From contig NZ_CAKJTJ010000015.1 in the NCBI RefSeq assembly GCF_917563925.1, positions 1 through 64,000 of the forward strand: 64,000 nt of DNA, in the 5' to 3' direction. How positions within the stretch are numbered: the first letter of the stretch is position 1; every line of letters starts with the position of its first letter. The stretch comes from Sutcliffiella rhizosphaerae. GTDB taxonomy: Bacteria; Bacillota; Bacilli; Bacillales; Bacillaceae_I. Position numbers and translations under genes: made by a program. Below are positions 8,199-16,543 of the stretch, piece by piece. Below the pieces are notes generated by a model that did no database searches, was not told where the DNA came from, and saw only the letters and a list, made by a program, of their open reading frames with translations.

Positions 8199-9716
8199 TT
8201 ATACACCAAACGGATTTAGTGAACGATTTCCAAAGTAGGATATGACGCTTTTCGTTTCAGTGTATAAATCTAATGTTTCAATACATAGCTCCCTACCGAA
8301 TCCAGACTGCTTATATCCTCCAAATGGTGTTCCCGGGAATGCAGAAAATGGACAATTTACCATAACTATCCCTGCTTGAATCTGCTTTGCAACCCTTGTT
8401 GCACGTGCATGACTTGTTGTCCAGATTGCAGAACCTAAGCCGTACTCACTATCATTTGCCAGCCTTATTGCTTCCTTCTCATCACTAAACGGCATCACTA
8501 CAACAACTGGTCCGAAAATCTCCTCTTTTACTGCCTTCATATCATGAGTCACACCTGAAATGATTGTCGGTTCATACCAGAAGCCGTCTTCAAAACCTTC
8601 TACCTTTGCAATTTTTCCTCCCAATAGAATATTTGCTCCGTCTTCTTTTGCAGACTGGACGTAACCATCAATGACTTCTAATTGTCCTTTATTTATAATA
8701 GCTCCTATATGTGTCTCTTTTGAAAAAGGATCACCGAGTTGTAGTTTTTTCGCTTTTTCTACAAACTTCTCCATGAACACATCATAGATACTCTCGTGCA
8801 CATACAAACGAGACCTAGCTTCGCAGGATTGACCTGTATTATAGAAAATACCGAAAAGAGAACCATCTACAGCGGCCTCTATATCAGCATCTTCGAAAAC
8901 TAGATTCGGAGATTTACCACCAAGCTCCAAAGTAACTCGCTTTAAGCTTTGTGATGCTTTTTCCATAATATCCTTACCAATTGGAGTTGAACCTGTAAAT
9001 GCTACTTTATCTACCTTTGGATGCTCTACAAGATGGTTCCCCACCTCAGACCCAGCACCAGGGATAATGTTAACAACACCTTCTGGCACACCTGCTTCTA
9101 TACAAATTTCTCCTAAACAAATAGCTGTTAAAGGTGTAAGTGTAGCTGGTTTTACAACAACTGAACATCCCACTGCTATGGCAGGTGCTATTTTCCAAGC
9201 TGCCATCATTAATGGATAGTTCCAAGGTATTATTTGTGCACAGACACCAACAGGTTCTTTTTCTGTATAGTTATGGAATTGACCTGGGACGTTATTTACG
9301 GACCCTCTATGACCTACGATGGCTCCCGCGTAAAACTCAAAGTCTTCTATAGCCTGCATTACCTGCCCTTGCGCAGCAGACAATGACTTTCCAGTATCTA
9401 ATATTTCTAGCTCTACAAGCTCATTAAATCGCGAACGCATTATTGAAGCAATTTTATTTAATGTTCTGGCACGTTTGTTGAGCGGAAAAAGCTTCCATTT
9501 CCCTTTATCAAATGCATTTCGAGCCGCTTCGATTGCTTTCTCAGCATCTTCTCTGCTTGCTTTAGCGATTGTGGCTATGGCTTCACCAGTTGCAGGGTTG
9601 TATGAAGTGAACGTTTCACCTGAGGTACTCTCTACACGCCTTCCGTTGATAATCAGTTGGTAAGTATCACGTTTCATGTCAAGTTTCTCTAATTTTTCTT
9701 CTTTAACGGTAGTCAT
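8199..9716 (-). CDS. NAD(P)-dependent aldehyde dehydrogenase of the paa operon
   Basis: Aldehyde dehydrogenase of 505 residues. The catalytic Glu is in VTLELGGKSPN and the catalytic Cys in NTGQSCEARSR; the cofactor site is in FTGSTPIGKDI. The sequence resembles betaine/phenylacetaldehyde dehydrogenases more than the aldehyde dehydrogenase domain of PaaZ. Two roles fit: making phenylacetate from phenylacetaldehyde, or oxidising the 3-oxo-5,6-dehydrosuberyl-CoA semialdehyde, since no PaaZ is encoded here. The MaoC/hydratase half of PaaZ is absent. ATG 9716 follows TAGGAGATG. The gap to paaG is 21 bp. Confidence 0.85.
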   Translation of the reverse strand: MTTVKEEKLEKLDMKRDTYQLIINGRRVESTSGETFTSYNPATGEAIATIAKASREDAEKAIEAARNAFDKGKWKLFPLNKRARTLNKIASIMRSRFNELVELEILDTGKSLSAAQGQVMQAIEDFEFYAGAIVGHRGSVNNVPGQFHNYTEKEPVGVCAQIIPWNYPLMMAAWKIAPAIAVGCSVVVKPATLTPLTAICLGEICIEAGVPEGVVNIIPGAGSEVGNHLVEHPKVDKVAFTGSTPIGKDIMEKASQSLKRVTLELGGKSPNLVFEDADIEAAVDGSLFGIFYNTGQSCEARSRLYVHESIYDVFMEKFVEKAKKLQLGDPFSKETHIGAIINKGQLEVIDGYVQSAKEDGANILLGGKIAKVEGFEDGFWYEPTIISGVTHDMKAVKEEIFGPVVVVMPFSDEKEAIRLANDSEYGLGSAIWTTSHARATRVAKQIQAGIVMVNCPFSAFPGTPFGGYKQSGFGRELCIETLDLYTETKSVISYFGNRSLNPFGV

Positions 9717-9737
9717 GTTCTCATCTCCTAAAAAATT

Positions 9738-10511
9738 CTATTTCCCTTGGAATTCAGGCATTCTTTTCTCGCTAAATGCAGTGACACCTTCTTTATGATC
9801 TTCCGATAACCCTGCAATCCGTTGATTGTAAGCTTCCTGTTCAAGAAACTCTTCATAGCTCATATTCCAGCTTGCTTGAATGGACCTCTTAATCAACCCA
9901 ATAGCTTTAGTCGGCATAGAAGCTAGCTGTTCAGCGAACTTTGTAACTTCAGACTGCCAATTTTCTTCAGAAATTATCTTGGTTGCAAGACCAAGTTCTT
10001 TCACTTTATCTGCCTTTAGTTTTTCTCCAAAGACTGCTAACTCCAATGCTTTTGCATTTCCTATTAGTTTTGGAAGAAAATATAGATTTCCTGAGTCAGG
10101 AACCAACCCAACATGAATGAATGCCTGAACAAAGCTAGCTTTTTCAGAAAACAACCGGAAGTCACTAGCCAAAGCAAGGCTAAAACCTGCTCCCGCGGCT
10201 ACACCGTTAACTGCTGCAATTACTGGTTTCTCACACTTTGCAAGCTGTTTCATCATTGGTCTATATCTTGATCGTAGAACCTCACCATGATCCATGTTTT
10301 CATCCACTTCGGCTAGGTCCTGCCCTGCTGAAAACGCTCTTCCTTCTCCAGTAATCACAATTGCTCTTACGTCATTATCCATGCTTGCATGCTTCAGAGA
10401 ATTGGTTATCTCCATGTTCATTTTTTCTGTAAACGCATTCAATTTTTCTGGTCGGTTTAAAATAATCCATGCTACGTGGTTCTTTGTTTCATACTTGATT
10501 GTTTCGAACAT
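9738..10511 (-). CDS. paaG: Ring-1,2-epoxyphenylacetyl-CoA isomerase (PaaG-like crotonase)
   Basis: Crotonase-fold protein of 257 residues. The oxyanion strings are AFSAGQDLAEV and NGVAAGAGFSLAL. In place of the second Glu of enoyl-CoA hydratases it has Asp in HVGLVPDSG, as in E. coli PaaG, where that Asp drives isomerisation of the epoxide to oxepin-CoA. The C-terminal string EGVTAFSEKRMPEFQGK also matches PaaG. The start at 10511 follows GGGAGGTGG. In this cluster one of the two crotonases may also have to open the oxepin ring. Confidence 0.85.
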   Translation of the reverse strand: MFETIKYETKNHVAWIILNRPEKLNAFTEKMNMEITNSLKHASMDNDVRAIVITGEGRAFSAGQDLAEVDENMDHGEVLRSRYRPMMKQLAKCEKPVIAAVNGVAAGAGFSLALASDFRLFSEKASFVQAFIHVGLVPDSGNLYFLPKLIGNAKALELAVFGEKLKADKVKELGLATKIISEENWQSEVTKFAEQLASMPTKAIGLIKRSIQASWNMSYEEFLEQEAYNQRIAGLSEDHKEGVTAFSEKRMPEFQGK

Positions 10512-10523
10512 TTGTCCACCTCC

Positions 10524-11303
10524 CTATTCACCTTTAAAATTAGGTTTGCGTTTTTCCCGGAAGGCACGCATTCCTTCTTTTTGATCGTGAGAAGCAAAAA
10601 GAAGATAAAAGTTCTTCCTTTCATATTGCATTCCTTCATAAATGGAATAGTCCACTGCTTTATAAACAGATTCTTTTATTAATCGCAGCGAAAGGGATGG
10701 TTGTTGCGCGATTTTGTGGGCGAATTTTAATGTTTCCTCTAACAATAGCTCTTTTGCTATAATTCGGTTAATGACTCCGTGATGTAATGCTTCCTGGGCA
10801 CTCATCCTATCTCCAGTCAACAACCATTCCATTGCCTTAGATTTTCCCATTAGCTTTGTCAGACGTTGCGTTCCCCCAGCACCAGGCATTACTCCAAGAC
10901 CAACTTCCGGAAATCCAAACTCTGTATCATGGGCAGCGAAAAGCACGTCACAACAAAGAGCAAGTTCAAATCCTCCACCAAGCGCAAATCCTTGAACAGC
11001 ACCAATGATTGGTTTCTTCACCCATGCTAGGCGGTCCCATTCTGTGAATTGATTTAAAAGTTCCATTTCAATGGCTCCGGCTTCTGCCATCTCATCAATA
11101 TCAGCACCTGCTGCAAATGCACGTCCATTCCCTGCAAGTATTATCACTTTCACGGAATCATCACGGTCGAATGCTTCTGTCGCCTTTACGATTTCTGTAA
11201 CCATAGGACGATTTATTGCATTTAACACGTTCGGGCGGTTAAGCTTAATGATTCCAATGGAAGCTTGATTGGATACTTCAATAAATGTATACTCCTTACT
11301 CAT
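10524..11303 (-). CDS. paaF: Enoyl-CoA hydratase (PaaF-like)
   Basis: Crotonase-fold enoyl-CoA hydratase of 259 residues, expected to hydrate 2,3-dehydroadipyl-CoA. Strings seen: GRAFAAGADIDEM, GFALGGGFELALCCD with the first catalytic Glu, and FGFPEVGLGVMPGAGGTQ with the second. The C-terminus reads EGMRAFREKRKPNFKGE. Its start codon overlaps the end of the EthD-like gene by 8 bp, so the two are probably translated together. Confidence 0.87.
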   Translation of the reverse strand: MSKEYTFIEVSNQASIGIIKLNRPNVLNAINRPMVTEIVKATEAFDRDDSVKVIILAGNGRAFAAGADIDEMAEAGAIEMELLNQFTEWDRLAWVKKPIIGAVQGFALGGGFELALCCDVLFAAHDTEFGFPEVGLGVMPGAGGTQRLTKLMGKSKAMEWLLTGDRMSAQEALHHGVINRIIAKELLLEETLKFAHKIAQQPSLSLRLIKESVYKAVDYSIYEGMQYERKNFYLLFASHDQKEGMRAFREKRKPNFKGE

Positions 11304-11604
11304 TCACTTCTTCACCGATCATTAATGTTACTAAATTACCAGCAAAGCTCATAAGATCCTTTCCAGAAGCTTTTGCTTCGTCTGTTTTCATTGCCTGCTT
11401 TAAAGCATCATGATTGTCATAATACATTTCGCACATTAAATAATACTTGCCTTCTCCACCCATTGGGCTTCCAACCACTTTTGTCACATCCATTTTACGT
11501 AGGCCAGGAATCTTAGCAGTAATTGGTGCATGGATATCAAAATAATGCTGATCAAAAGCTTCTTTGTTTTCAGGGTGTTTGTAAAGCGCGATTAATTTTA
11601 CCAT
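11296..11604 (-). CDS. EthD-family dimeric alpha/beta-barrel protein in the paa operon
   Basis: Small protein of 102 residues with the EthD pattern: MVKLIALYKHPENKEAFDQ at the N-terminus followed by HAPITAKIPGLRKM, then a second half with GEGKYYLMCEMYYD. Family members form dimeric ferredoxin-like barrels; EthD is needed for ethyl tert-butyl ether oxidation but its chemistry is unknown. Its place between paaD and paaF and its 8-bp overlap with paaF make a part in the pathway likely, perhaps handling a reactive ring intermediate. That is inference. A 181-bp gap separates it from paaD, and I could not find a clear promoter there. Confidence 0.85.
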   Translation of the reverse strand: MVKLIALYKHPENKEAFDQHYFDIHAPITAKIPGLRKMDVTKVVGSPMGGEGKYYLMCEMYYDNHDALKQAMKTDEAKASGKDLMSFAGNLVTLMIGEEVNE

Positions 11605-11785
11605 TTTTTCACTCTCTCCTTTTTTATGTATGCATTTTTTGAAGAATATCTCTTATCTCTTAGAATGAAGGGTTCTGGACACTTTTACTTGCATGTTACT
11701 TAAAAACTAGAATCTTACTTTAAACTAATAGCAGCAATAGCGGATCAAAGTTTGCGAAAACCACCTCTAACATTCTCAAAATCTA

Positions 11786-12271
11786 TTACATTAACGTTGA
11801 GACAGGTTTCATTGCTTCAAAAGGGTTTTTGCATCCTTTACAGTACAGAATGCTTCGGCATGCTGTCGGACCGAATAAATTTTCCAATGTCGTATAAGTG
11901 GAATCGCAATAAGGGCAGTCCACATGCCATTCCCCACCTTCATCAAGTTGAGGAGGAGGAGCAATACCAAATTTCTTTAAGTTCTCTCTTCCTTGCTCGG
12001 TAACTCTATCAGATGTCCAAGGTGGATGATAGATGAATTGAACTGCTATATTGTTAAAGATTTTTAAGAGATTAATTTCCGTCTCTACATTTTTTTTAAT
12101 AATATCCAAGGCAGGGCACCCCATAAAGGTGGGAAGCATCTTTACTATCAATGTATCATCCATGATTTGTACATCTTCTACCATCCCTAAATCAACAATG
12201 CTGACTGTGTCTATTTCAGGATCTTTCACTTTGTGTAAAGAATCCCATATTAAGATTTCTACTTTCTGCAT
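11786..12271 (-). CDS. paaD: Phenylacetyl-CoA epoxidase maturation protein PaaD
   Basis: 161-residue protein with an N-terminal MIP18/DUF59 domain (VKDPEIDTVSIVDLGMVEDV, then PTFMGCPALDII) and a C-terminal zinc ribbon (CPYC near residue 122, CRSILYCKGC near the end). PaaD is needed to assemble the epoxidase, probably by supplying an iron-sulfur cluster. ATG 12271 is preferred over the adjoining GTG at 12274. It follows paaC by about 19 bp. Confidence 0.9.
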   Translation of the reverse strand: MQKVEILIWDSLHKVKDPEIDTVSIVDLGMVEDVQIMDDTLIVKMLPTFMGCPALDIIKKNVETEINLLKIFNNIAVQFIYHPPWTSDRVTEQGRENLKKFGIAPPPQLDEGGEWHVDCPYCDSTYTTLENLFGPTACRSILYCKGCKNPFEAMKPVSTLM

Positions 12272-12290
12272 CACACATCATCCTTTTGTT

Positions 12291-13112
12291 CTACCATATC
12301 GCTGCAGGGTTGCTGTTATAGACCTCACTTAATGTCTTTAAGGCATCATCCAGATCACTTGTATGCTCACCTAATCTTCCGTTACCTCGCTTCATTTCCA
12401 TATTCATGGTAAAATTCAGATCAGCTTTTTCAAACATCTGCTTCATCTCTAAAAGGAAACGTTCACGAAGTATCTTCTCAGAATCAATTAATTGGAACGA
12501 TGTCATTTCCTTTTGAGCAGGACCTAAATGGACAACCCCGCCAAAGTCTTCCAATACAATACTAATAGCTGCCTTCATCCTAGTCTTCGCATCTCCATTT
12601 GCTGTGCATAATTGATGAAACCAAGTTCGCCAATGCAGTAAATGATAGTAAAGCTCCATGTTCACTTTATATGCCACATGTTTTAAAGGCTCATAAGATG
12701 AATTTTTAAGTGATTCTGTTTTTATCTTCTTATACTGTGTGTAAAAGTAATGCCGGACGACGGTAAAAGCCCAATCGTATTTCGGCTCTGTTAAATAGGT
12801 TCCAGTACCATTTACTTTTTCAAGCAGTATAGCATTTACCCGTTCTTCTACTTTTCTTCCATGGGCAAGATAGTCCAACTTTCCTTCCCCAAGTTCTTCT
12901 AATAGCTGATAATACATGGCAGCATGACCCATGGTGTCCTGATTGATGGATGAAAAAGCAACATCTTCTTCTATATGTGGAGCTAATCCCAACCATTCAG
13001 AACCTCTGTAGGCAATGATGAAATCATCGTCTGCAAGTTGATATAAAAGCTGTGTCAATGCTTCGTAATACGCGGAATCTCTTTTTGCTTCCTCCACCGA
13101 TGTGATGTTCAT
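12291..13112 (-). CDS. paaC: Phenylacetyl-CoA 1,2-epoxidase structural subunit PaaC
   Basis: Ferritin-like four-helix protein of 273 residues. PaaC pairs with the catalytic PaaA in the 1,2-epoxidase but has lost the iron ligands of active subunits. The strings ADDDFIIAYRGSEWLGLAPHIEEDVA and NQDTMGHAA mark the family. The ATG at 13112 overlaps the paaB stop in an ATGA, and a strong GGGGAGGG precedes it. Confidence 0.91.
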   Translation of the reverse strand: MNITSVEEAKRDSAYYEALTQLLYQLADDDFIIAYRGSEWLGLAPHIEEDVAFSSINQDTMGHAAMYYQLLEELGEGKLDYLAHGRKVEERVNAILLEKVNGTGTYLTEPKYDWAFTVVRHYFYTQYKKIKTESLKNSSYEPLKHVAYKVNMELYYHLLHWRTWFHQLCTANGDAKTRMKAAISIVLEDFGGVVHLGPAQKEMTSFQLIDSEKILRERFLLEMKQMFEKADLNFTMNMEMKRGNGRLGEHTSDLDDALKTLSEVYNSNPAAIW

Positions 13113-13456
13113 TCCTGTTTCTTCCCTCCCCACGACATGATTTCCTGTTCATCAAGCATTCCTTGTTCATATTGACGCCATTTTTTCTTTAAATATCCAT
13201 AGCCTTTTGTAGTGCGGTAGTCTTTATTATCAATTCTGTGCAAGGATTCCTTTTCTTCCTGTGTCATTCTCCTAATATGAGATCGCTCAACTACCCAAAT
13301 ATCCACAACTGGTTCACGACGCATAAAATTTTCCTGCGCCATTATCAGTGCAATTTCTTTATTGGGAGCGAGCAGACTGAACTGATATTGCAGCGGTGAA
13401 GTGTGTGTTCGTTTACTGAACACTTCAAACTCCTTATAAAATCCTTTAGTACTCAT
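13109..13456 (-). CDS. paaB: Phenylacetyl-CoA epoxidase subunit PaaB
   Basis: Small subunit of 115 residues that bridges PaaA-PaaC pairs in the epoxidase. The N-terminal string FEVFSKRTHTSPLQYQFSLLAPN and the later MAQENFMRREPVVDIWVVER are typical. The start at 13456 follows GGGGGAGC; the longer reading upstream lies inside paaA in another frame. It is 14 bp after the paaA stop. Confidence 0.9.
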   Translation of the reverse strand: MSTKGFYKEFEVFSKRTHTSPLQYQFSLLAPNKEIALIMAQENFMRREPVVDIWVVERSHIRRMTQEEKESLHRIDNKDYRTTKGYGYLKKKWRQYEQGMLDEQEIMSWGGKKQE

Positions 13457-13470
13457 GTAAGCTCCCCCTT

Positions 13471-14439
13471 CTATCCTGCGTTTGTTTCGGAGCTTAGTGC
13501 TTCGCGAACCCATGCATTATTTTCGTGTGCGATTATTCTCAGACGCAATCGATCTTTAGATTTTGGTCCGTTATTCTTTATTATTTCTTTAAAATTGCTC
13601 CAGTTTGGTTGCTTATAGATCCATTTTTGTTGCCCTTCATCAAAATGCATCGTTTCATCTGGAACAGTCAACCCAAGAGACAGGACACGTGGAATGTACT
13701 TTGTAAAAAAGTCTTGCCGTAATTCCTCATTGTTTTTCGTCCTTATTTTATATTTCATGGTAATATCCTGTTTAGAGGTGCCGGTAGTTGATGCATCTGC
13801 TGGTCCAAAGAACATTAATAATGCTTCCCACCAACGGTTAATAGAATCTTGGATCATCTCTTGCTGTTCTTTCGTTCCTTCCGCAAGTGCCATTATAATT
13901 GCTTCTCCATGCTGTGCATGGAAAACTTCCTCTGCACATATTCGTTTTAATGCTCTTGCATAAGGTCCATAGGAAGCATCTAACATATTGGTTTGTGAAA
14001 TGATTGCTGCTCCGTCTACCAGCCAGCCTATCAGCCCCGCATCCCCCCAAGTCGGTGCCTCCATATGAAAAACATTATGAAACTTCAAGTCTCCTGAAAA
14101 CAAATCCTGCATAATTTCTTCTCTGGATTTTCCATAAGGTGTCATTAAATCTTCAGCTACACGAAGTAAAAGCTGACCATGGCCCATTTCATCCTGTACT
14201 TTTGCCATAATACCAAGCTTGCGTTTTAATGTTGGTGCTTTAGGAACCCATTCTTTTTCTGGAAGCGCTCCCATTATTTCACTTATAGCATGCATGGATA
14301 TCAATTTTATTAGCGTCTTCCTATATTCTTCTGGCATCCAATCATCAGCTTCAATCTTTTCCCCAGATTCGATACGCTGCATAAAATGCACATACTTTTC
14401 TTCTTCTGTTAAGCGGTCAAACGATACCTGATTAGTCAA
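13471..14439 (-). CDS. paaA: Phenylacetyl-CoA 1,2-epoxidase catalytic subunit PaaA
   Basis: Di-iron oxygenase subunit of 322 residues that epoxidises the aromatic ring of phenylacetyl-CoA. Iron-binding ExxH motifs are seen at E84-M-G-H87 and in EEVFH near residue 171-174. The start is TTG at 14439, 13 bases after AGGAGGCGG; no ATG or GTG is available near this ribosome site. It heads paaABCD and has its own strong promoter (14477-14505). No separate PaaE reductase gene is present in the window, so its electron donor is unknown. Confidence 0.92.
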   Translation of the reverse strand: MTNQVSFDRLTEEEKYVHFMQRIESGEKIEADDWMPEEYRKTLIKLISMHAISEIMGALPEKEWVPKAPTLKRKLGIMAKVQDEMGHGQLLLRVAEDLMTPYGKSREEIMQDLFSGDLKFHNVFHMEAPTWGDAGLIGWLVDGAAIISQTNMLDASYGPYARALKRICAEEVFHAQHGEAIIMALAEGTKEQQEMIQDSINRWWEALLMFFGPADASTTGTSKQDITMKYKIRTKNNEELRQDFFTKYIPRVLSLGLTVPDETMHFDEGQQKWIYKQPNWSNFKEIIKNNGPKSKDRLRLRIIAHENNAWVREALSSETNAG

Positions 14440-14476
14440 AATTGCCGCCTCCTATTTATGACGTTTATTTAACGTT

Positions 14477-14505
14477 ATTATATATTAATGTTATATGATT
14501 ATCAA
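14477..14505 (-). promoter_or_regulatory. Sigma-A promoter of paaABCD
   Basis: On the minus strand TTGATA (14500-14505) and TATAAT (14477-14482) are separated by exactly 17 bp. An inverted repeat ACGTT-TATTT-AACGT (14461-14475) lies just after the -10 box, at the likely transcript start. Confidence 0.85.
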
Positions 14506-14506
14506 C

Positions 14507-14522
14507 TCAGAAATTTCTGAAA
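14507..14522 (-). promoter_or_regulatory. Palindromic operator candidate at paaA
   Basis: TCAGAAATTTCTGA (14507-14520) is a perfect 14-bp palindrome two bases upstream of the -35 box. Nearly the same sequence abuts the -35 box of paaK. It is a good candidate for the PaaX site or that of another paa regulator; it does not match the E. coli PaaX site I know. Confidence 0.65.
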
Positions 14523-14525
14523 TAT

Positions 14526-15815
14526 TTACACGTTAATTCTTCGTTTATCTATTACCCTAGTAGCTTTACCATGAGAACGTGGGATGGATTTCTCCGGTAA
14601 AACCGTTACTCGGACTTTGACATAGCAAGCTGAACGAAGGGATTGAGTAATGTTTTTTTCTAGTTTCTTCCATTCTTCTACTGGATAATTCGTTTCTACT
14701 TGAACCTCTAACATGTCGAAATTATTATCTTTCGTAAGCAATATTTGATAATGAGGAGTTACCCCATCAATTTGAAGAAGTGCATGCTCAATTTGAGAAG
14801 GAAATACATTTACCCCCCTGATAATCATCATATCGTCTACTCTTCCCATTACTCTTGACATTTTCGTAGTCGTTCTACCGCATTTGCACAATTCTTTTTG
14901 AATGGAGGCTATATCTCCTGTACGGTACCTAATGATAGGCATCGCCTCTTTTGTAAGAGAAGTGAAAACCAGTTCTCCTTTTTGTCCTTCTGACAATACT
15001 TTTCCCGTTTTAGGGTCAATCACTTCCACATAAAAATGATCTTCTGCCACATGTAGGCCGTTTTGTGCTTCGTGACATTCCATCGCCACACCTGGTCCAA
15101 TAACCTCACTTAGTCCATATATATCACAAGCTTTTATGTTAAAAGTTGTTTCTAAAGTATTTCGCATTTCTTCAGACCATGGTTCTGCACCAAATATCCC
15201 ATATTGTAAGGATGTAGATTTAGGGTTTATATCCATTTCCTCCATTTTCTCTGCGATATTTAGTATGTAGGAAGGAGTTCCACAAATTATCGAAGGCTTA
15301 AAATCAAGTATTAATTGAATCTGTCTTTCTGTATTCCCACCTGAAACTGGTACAGTGATCATCCCGAGTCTTTCACTTCCGTAATGAAGCCCTAATCCCC
15401 CTGTAAACAGTCCATAGCCATAAGAATTGTGTAAAATATCACCACTTCTTCCTCCAGCCATGTAAATGGCTCTAGCAACTATATCTGCCCACATGTCAAT
15501 GTCTTTTTGGGAATATGCTACTACTGTTGGTTTTCCGCTAGTCCCTGAAGATGCATGAAGTCTTGCAATTTGTTTTGGAGGAATGGCAAAAAGTCCGAAT
15601 GGATAATGTTCTCTTAAATCATTTTTTGTAGTAAACGGTAGTTTTTGAATGTCTTCAATGGAGTGTATATCTGATGGAGTAAGATTTTGTTCGAAAAGTT
15701 TTTGTTGATAGAAAGGGACGTTTTTGTATATATGTTTTACTGTTTGCTGCAATCTTTTCAACTGAAGAAGTCTCATACTTTCTGCAGAAATTGATTCTAC
15801 CTCATGTAAAGTCAA
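14526..15815 (-). CDS. paaK: Phenylacetate-CoA ligase
   Basis: AMP-forming ligase of 429 residues that makes phenylacetyl-CoA, the first pathway step and the inducer of PaaX-type control. The ATP/AMP-binding P-loop is ASSGTSGKPTVV (about residue 88-99); further strings are YGLSEVIGPGVAMEC, RYRTGDIA and GRVDDMMIIRGVNVFPSQIE, followed by the small C-terminal lid domain. The start is TTG at 15815 behind AAAGGTGAG. There is no terminator between it and the paaA promoter, so read-through into paaABCD is likely. Confidence 0.93.
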   Translation of the reverse strand: MTLHEVESISAESMRLLQLKRLQQTVKHIYKNVPFYQQKLFEQNLTPSDIHSIEDIQKLPFTTKNDLREHYPFGLFAIPPKQIARLHASSGTSGKPTVVAYSQKDIDMWADIVARAIYMAGGRSGDILHNSYGYGLFTGGLGLHYGSERLGMITVPVSGGNTERQIQLILDFKPSIICGTPSYILNIAEKMEEMDINPKSTSLQYGIFGAEPWSEEMRNTLETTFNIKACDIYGLSEVIGPGVAMECHEAQNGLHVAEDHFYVEVIDPKTGKVLSEGQKGELVFTSLTKEAMPIIRYRTGDIASIQKELCKCGRTTTKMSRVMGRVDDMMIIRGVNVFPSQIEHALLQIDGVTPHYQILLTKDNNFDMLEVQVETNYPVEEWKKLEKNITQSLRSACYVKVRVTVLPEKSIPRSHGKATRVIDKRRINV

Positions 15816-15891
15816 ATGTACTCACCTTTCCTTTATAACGACTTTTTTATTGCTTGTATATTTTTCGTCACAGATTTTCTAAGACATATTA

Positions 15892-15920
15892 AAATTACTC
15901 TTGACCAGATATATTGTCAA
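15892..15920 (-). promoter_or_regulatory. Sigma-A promoter of paaK
   Basis: TTGACA (15915-15920) and TAATTT (15892-15897) on the minus strand are 17 bp apart. The leader to the TTG start is about 70 nt. Confidence 0.75.
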
Positions 15921-15935
15921 CAGAAAATTCTGAAA
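15921..15935 (-). promoter_or_regulatory. Palindromic operator candidate at paaK
   Basis: CAGAA-AA-TTCTG (15921-15932) directly touches the -35 box. It has the same CAGAA-N2-TTCTG arms and the same ATTTCAGAA flank as the site at paaA. Confidence 0.65.
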
Positions 15936-15943
15936 TTAACTCA

Positions 15944-15971
15944 TGAAAAATAAGCCGCTAAATAAAGCGAC
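15944..15971 (-). terminator. Terminator of the DUF2812 gene pair
   Basis: On the minus strand GTCGCT-TTATTT-AGCGGC (with one G-T pair) is followed by TTATTTTT, 18 bp after the stop of the gene at 15989-16528. Confidence 0.65.
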
Positions 15972-15988
15972 TCTGAAATACTGTATTT

Positions 15989-16528
15989 CTATTCAGTGTT
16001 TTGTTTAACAGCTTCTATGAGAGCGTCAATCGTCACTTCTCCATTGAAAATAACCACATACACTTGTTTATCTTTTCGGGCTATAACTGAGTATGTATCA
16101 TACAATTGACTTTCAGATACATATAAATCATGAAAGAAGTCGTCGTTAATTTTTTGGTATTGCCCATTTCCCTCATGGTATTTTAATAATTGTTGAGTAA
16201 AAGACTTTGTCAAAAATTCACTAATTAATTGATATTTCTTAGAAAATAACATGGAGCTTTCCCTATCAGCGTCTAGAAAAAACTCTTGTCTCAACTCATA
16301 TTGGATCGGAACTATTAAACTGGAAGATTCCTTAAAATAACTACCGTTATCCTCGACCGTTATATTTCTTAATGAATCATCCATTATGTCTACTATTGTT
16401 ATTATGGGAAGTTTACCTGCTGGAATCGGTGGATACTGATGGGTGAAAACTGTTTTTACCAAAGAACTAGTATGAAAGATGAGGAATGTAAAACTAATAC
16501 AGATTATAATCCCTATTGCTTTATTCAT
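15989..16528 (-). CDS. Hypothetical membrane-anchored protein
   Basis: 179-residue protein of unknown function. One hydrophobic segment at residues 4-24 (GIIICISFTFLIFHTSSL) acts as a signal anchor, and the rest is a polar domain that should lie outside the membrane, with the string YVVIFNGEVTIDALIEAV near the C-terminus. It follows the DUF2812 gene by 15 bp behind AAAGGAAG, so the pair is an operon. I do not recognise the domain. Confidence 0.7.
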   Translation of the reverse strand: MNKAIGIIICISFTFLIFHTSSLVKTVFTHQYPPIPAGKLPIITIVDIMDDSLRNITVEDNGSYFKESSSLIVPIQYELRQEFFLDADRESSMLFSKKYQLISEFLTKSFTQQLLKYHEGNGQYQKINDDFFHDLYVSESQLYDTYSVIARKDKQVYVVIFNGEVTIDALIEAVKQNTE

Positions 16529-16543
16529 ATAATAACTTCCTTT

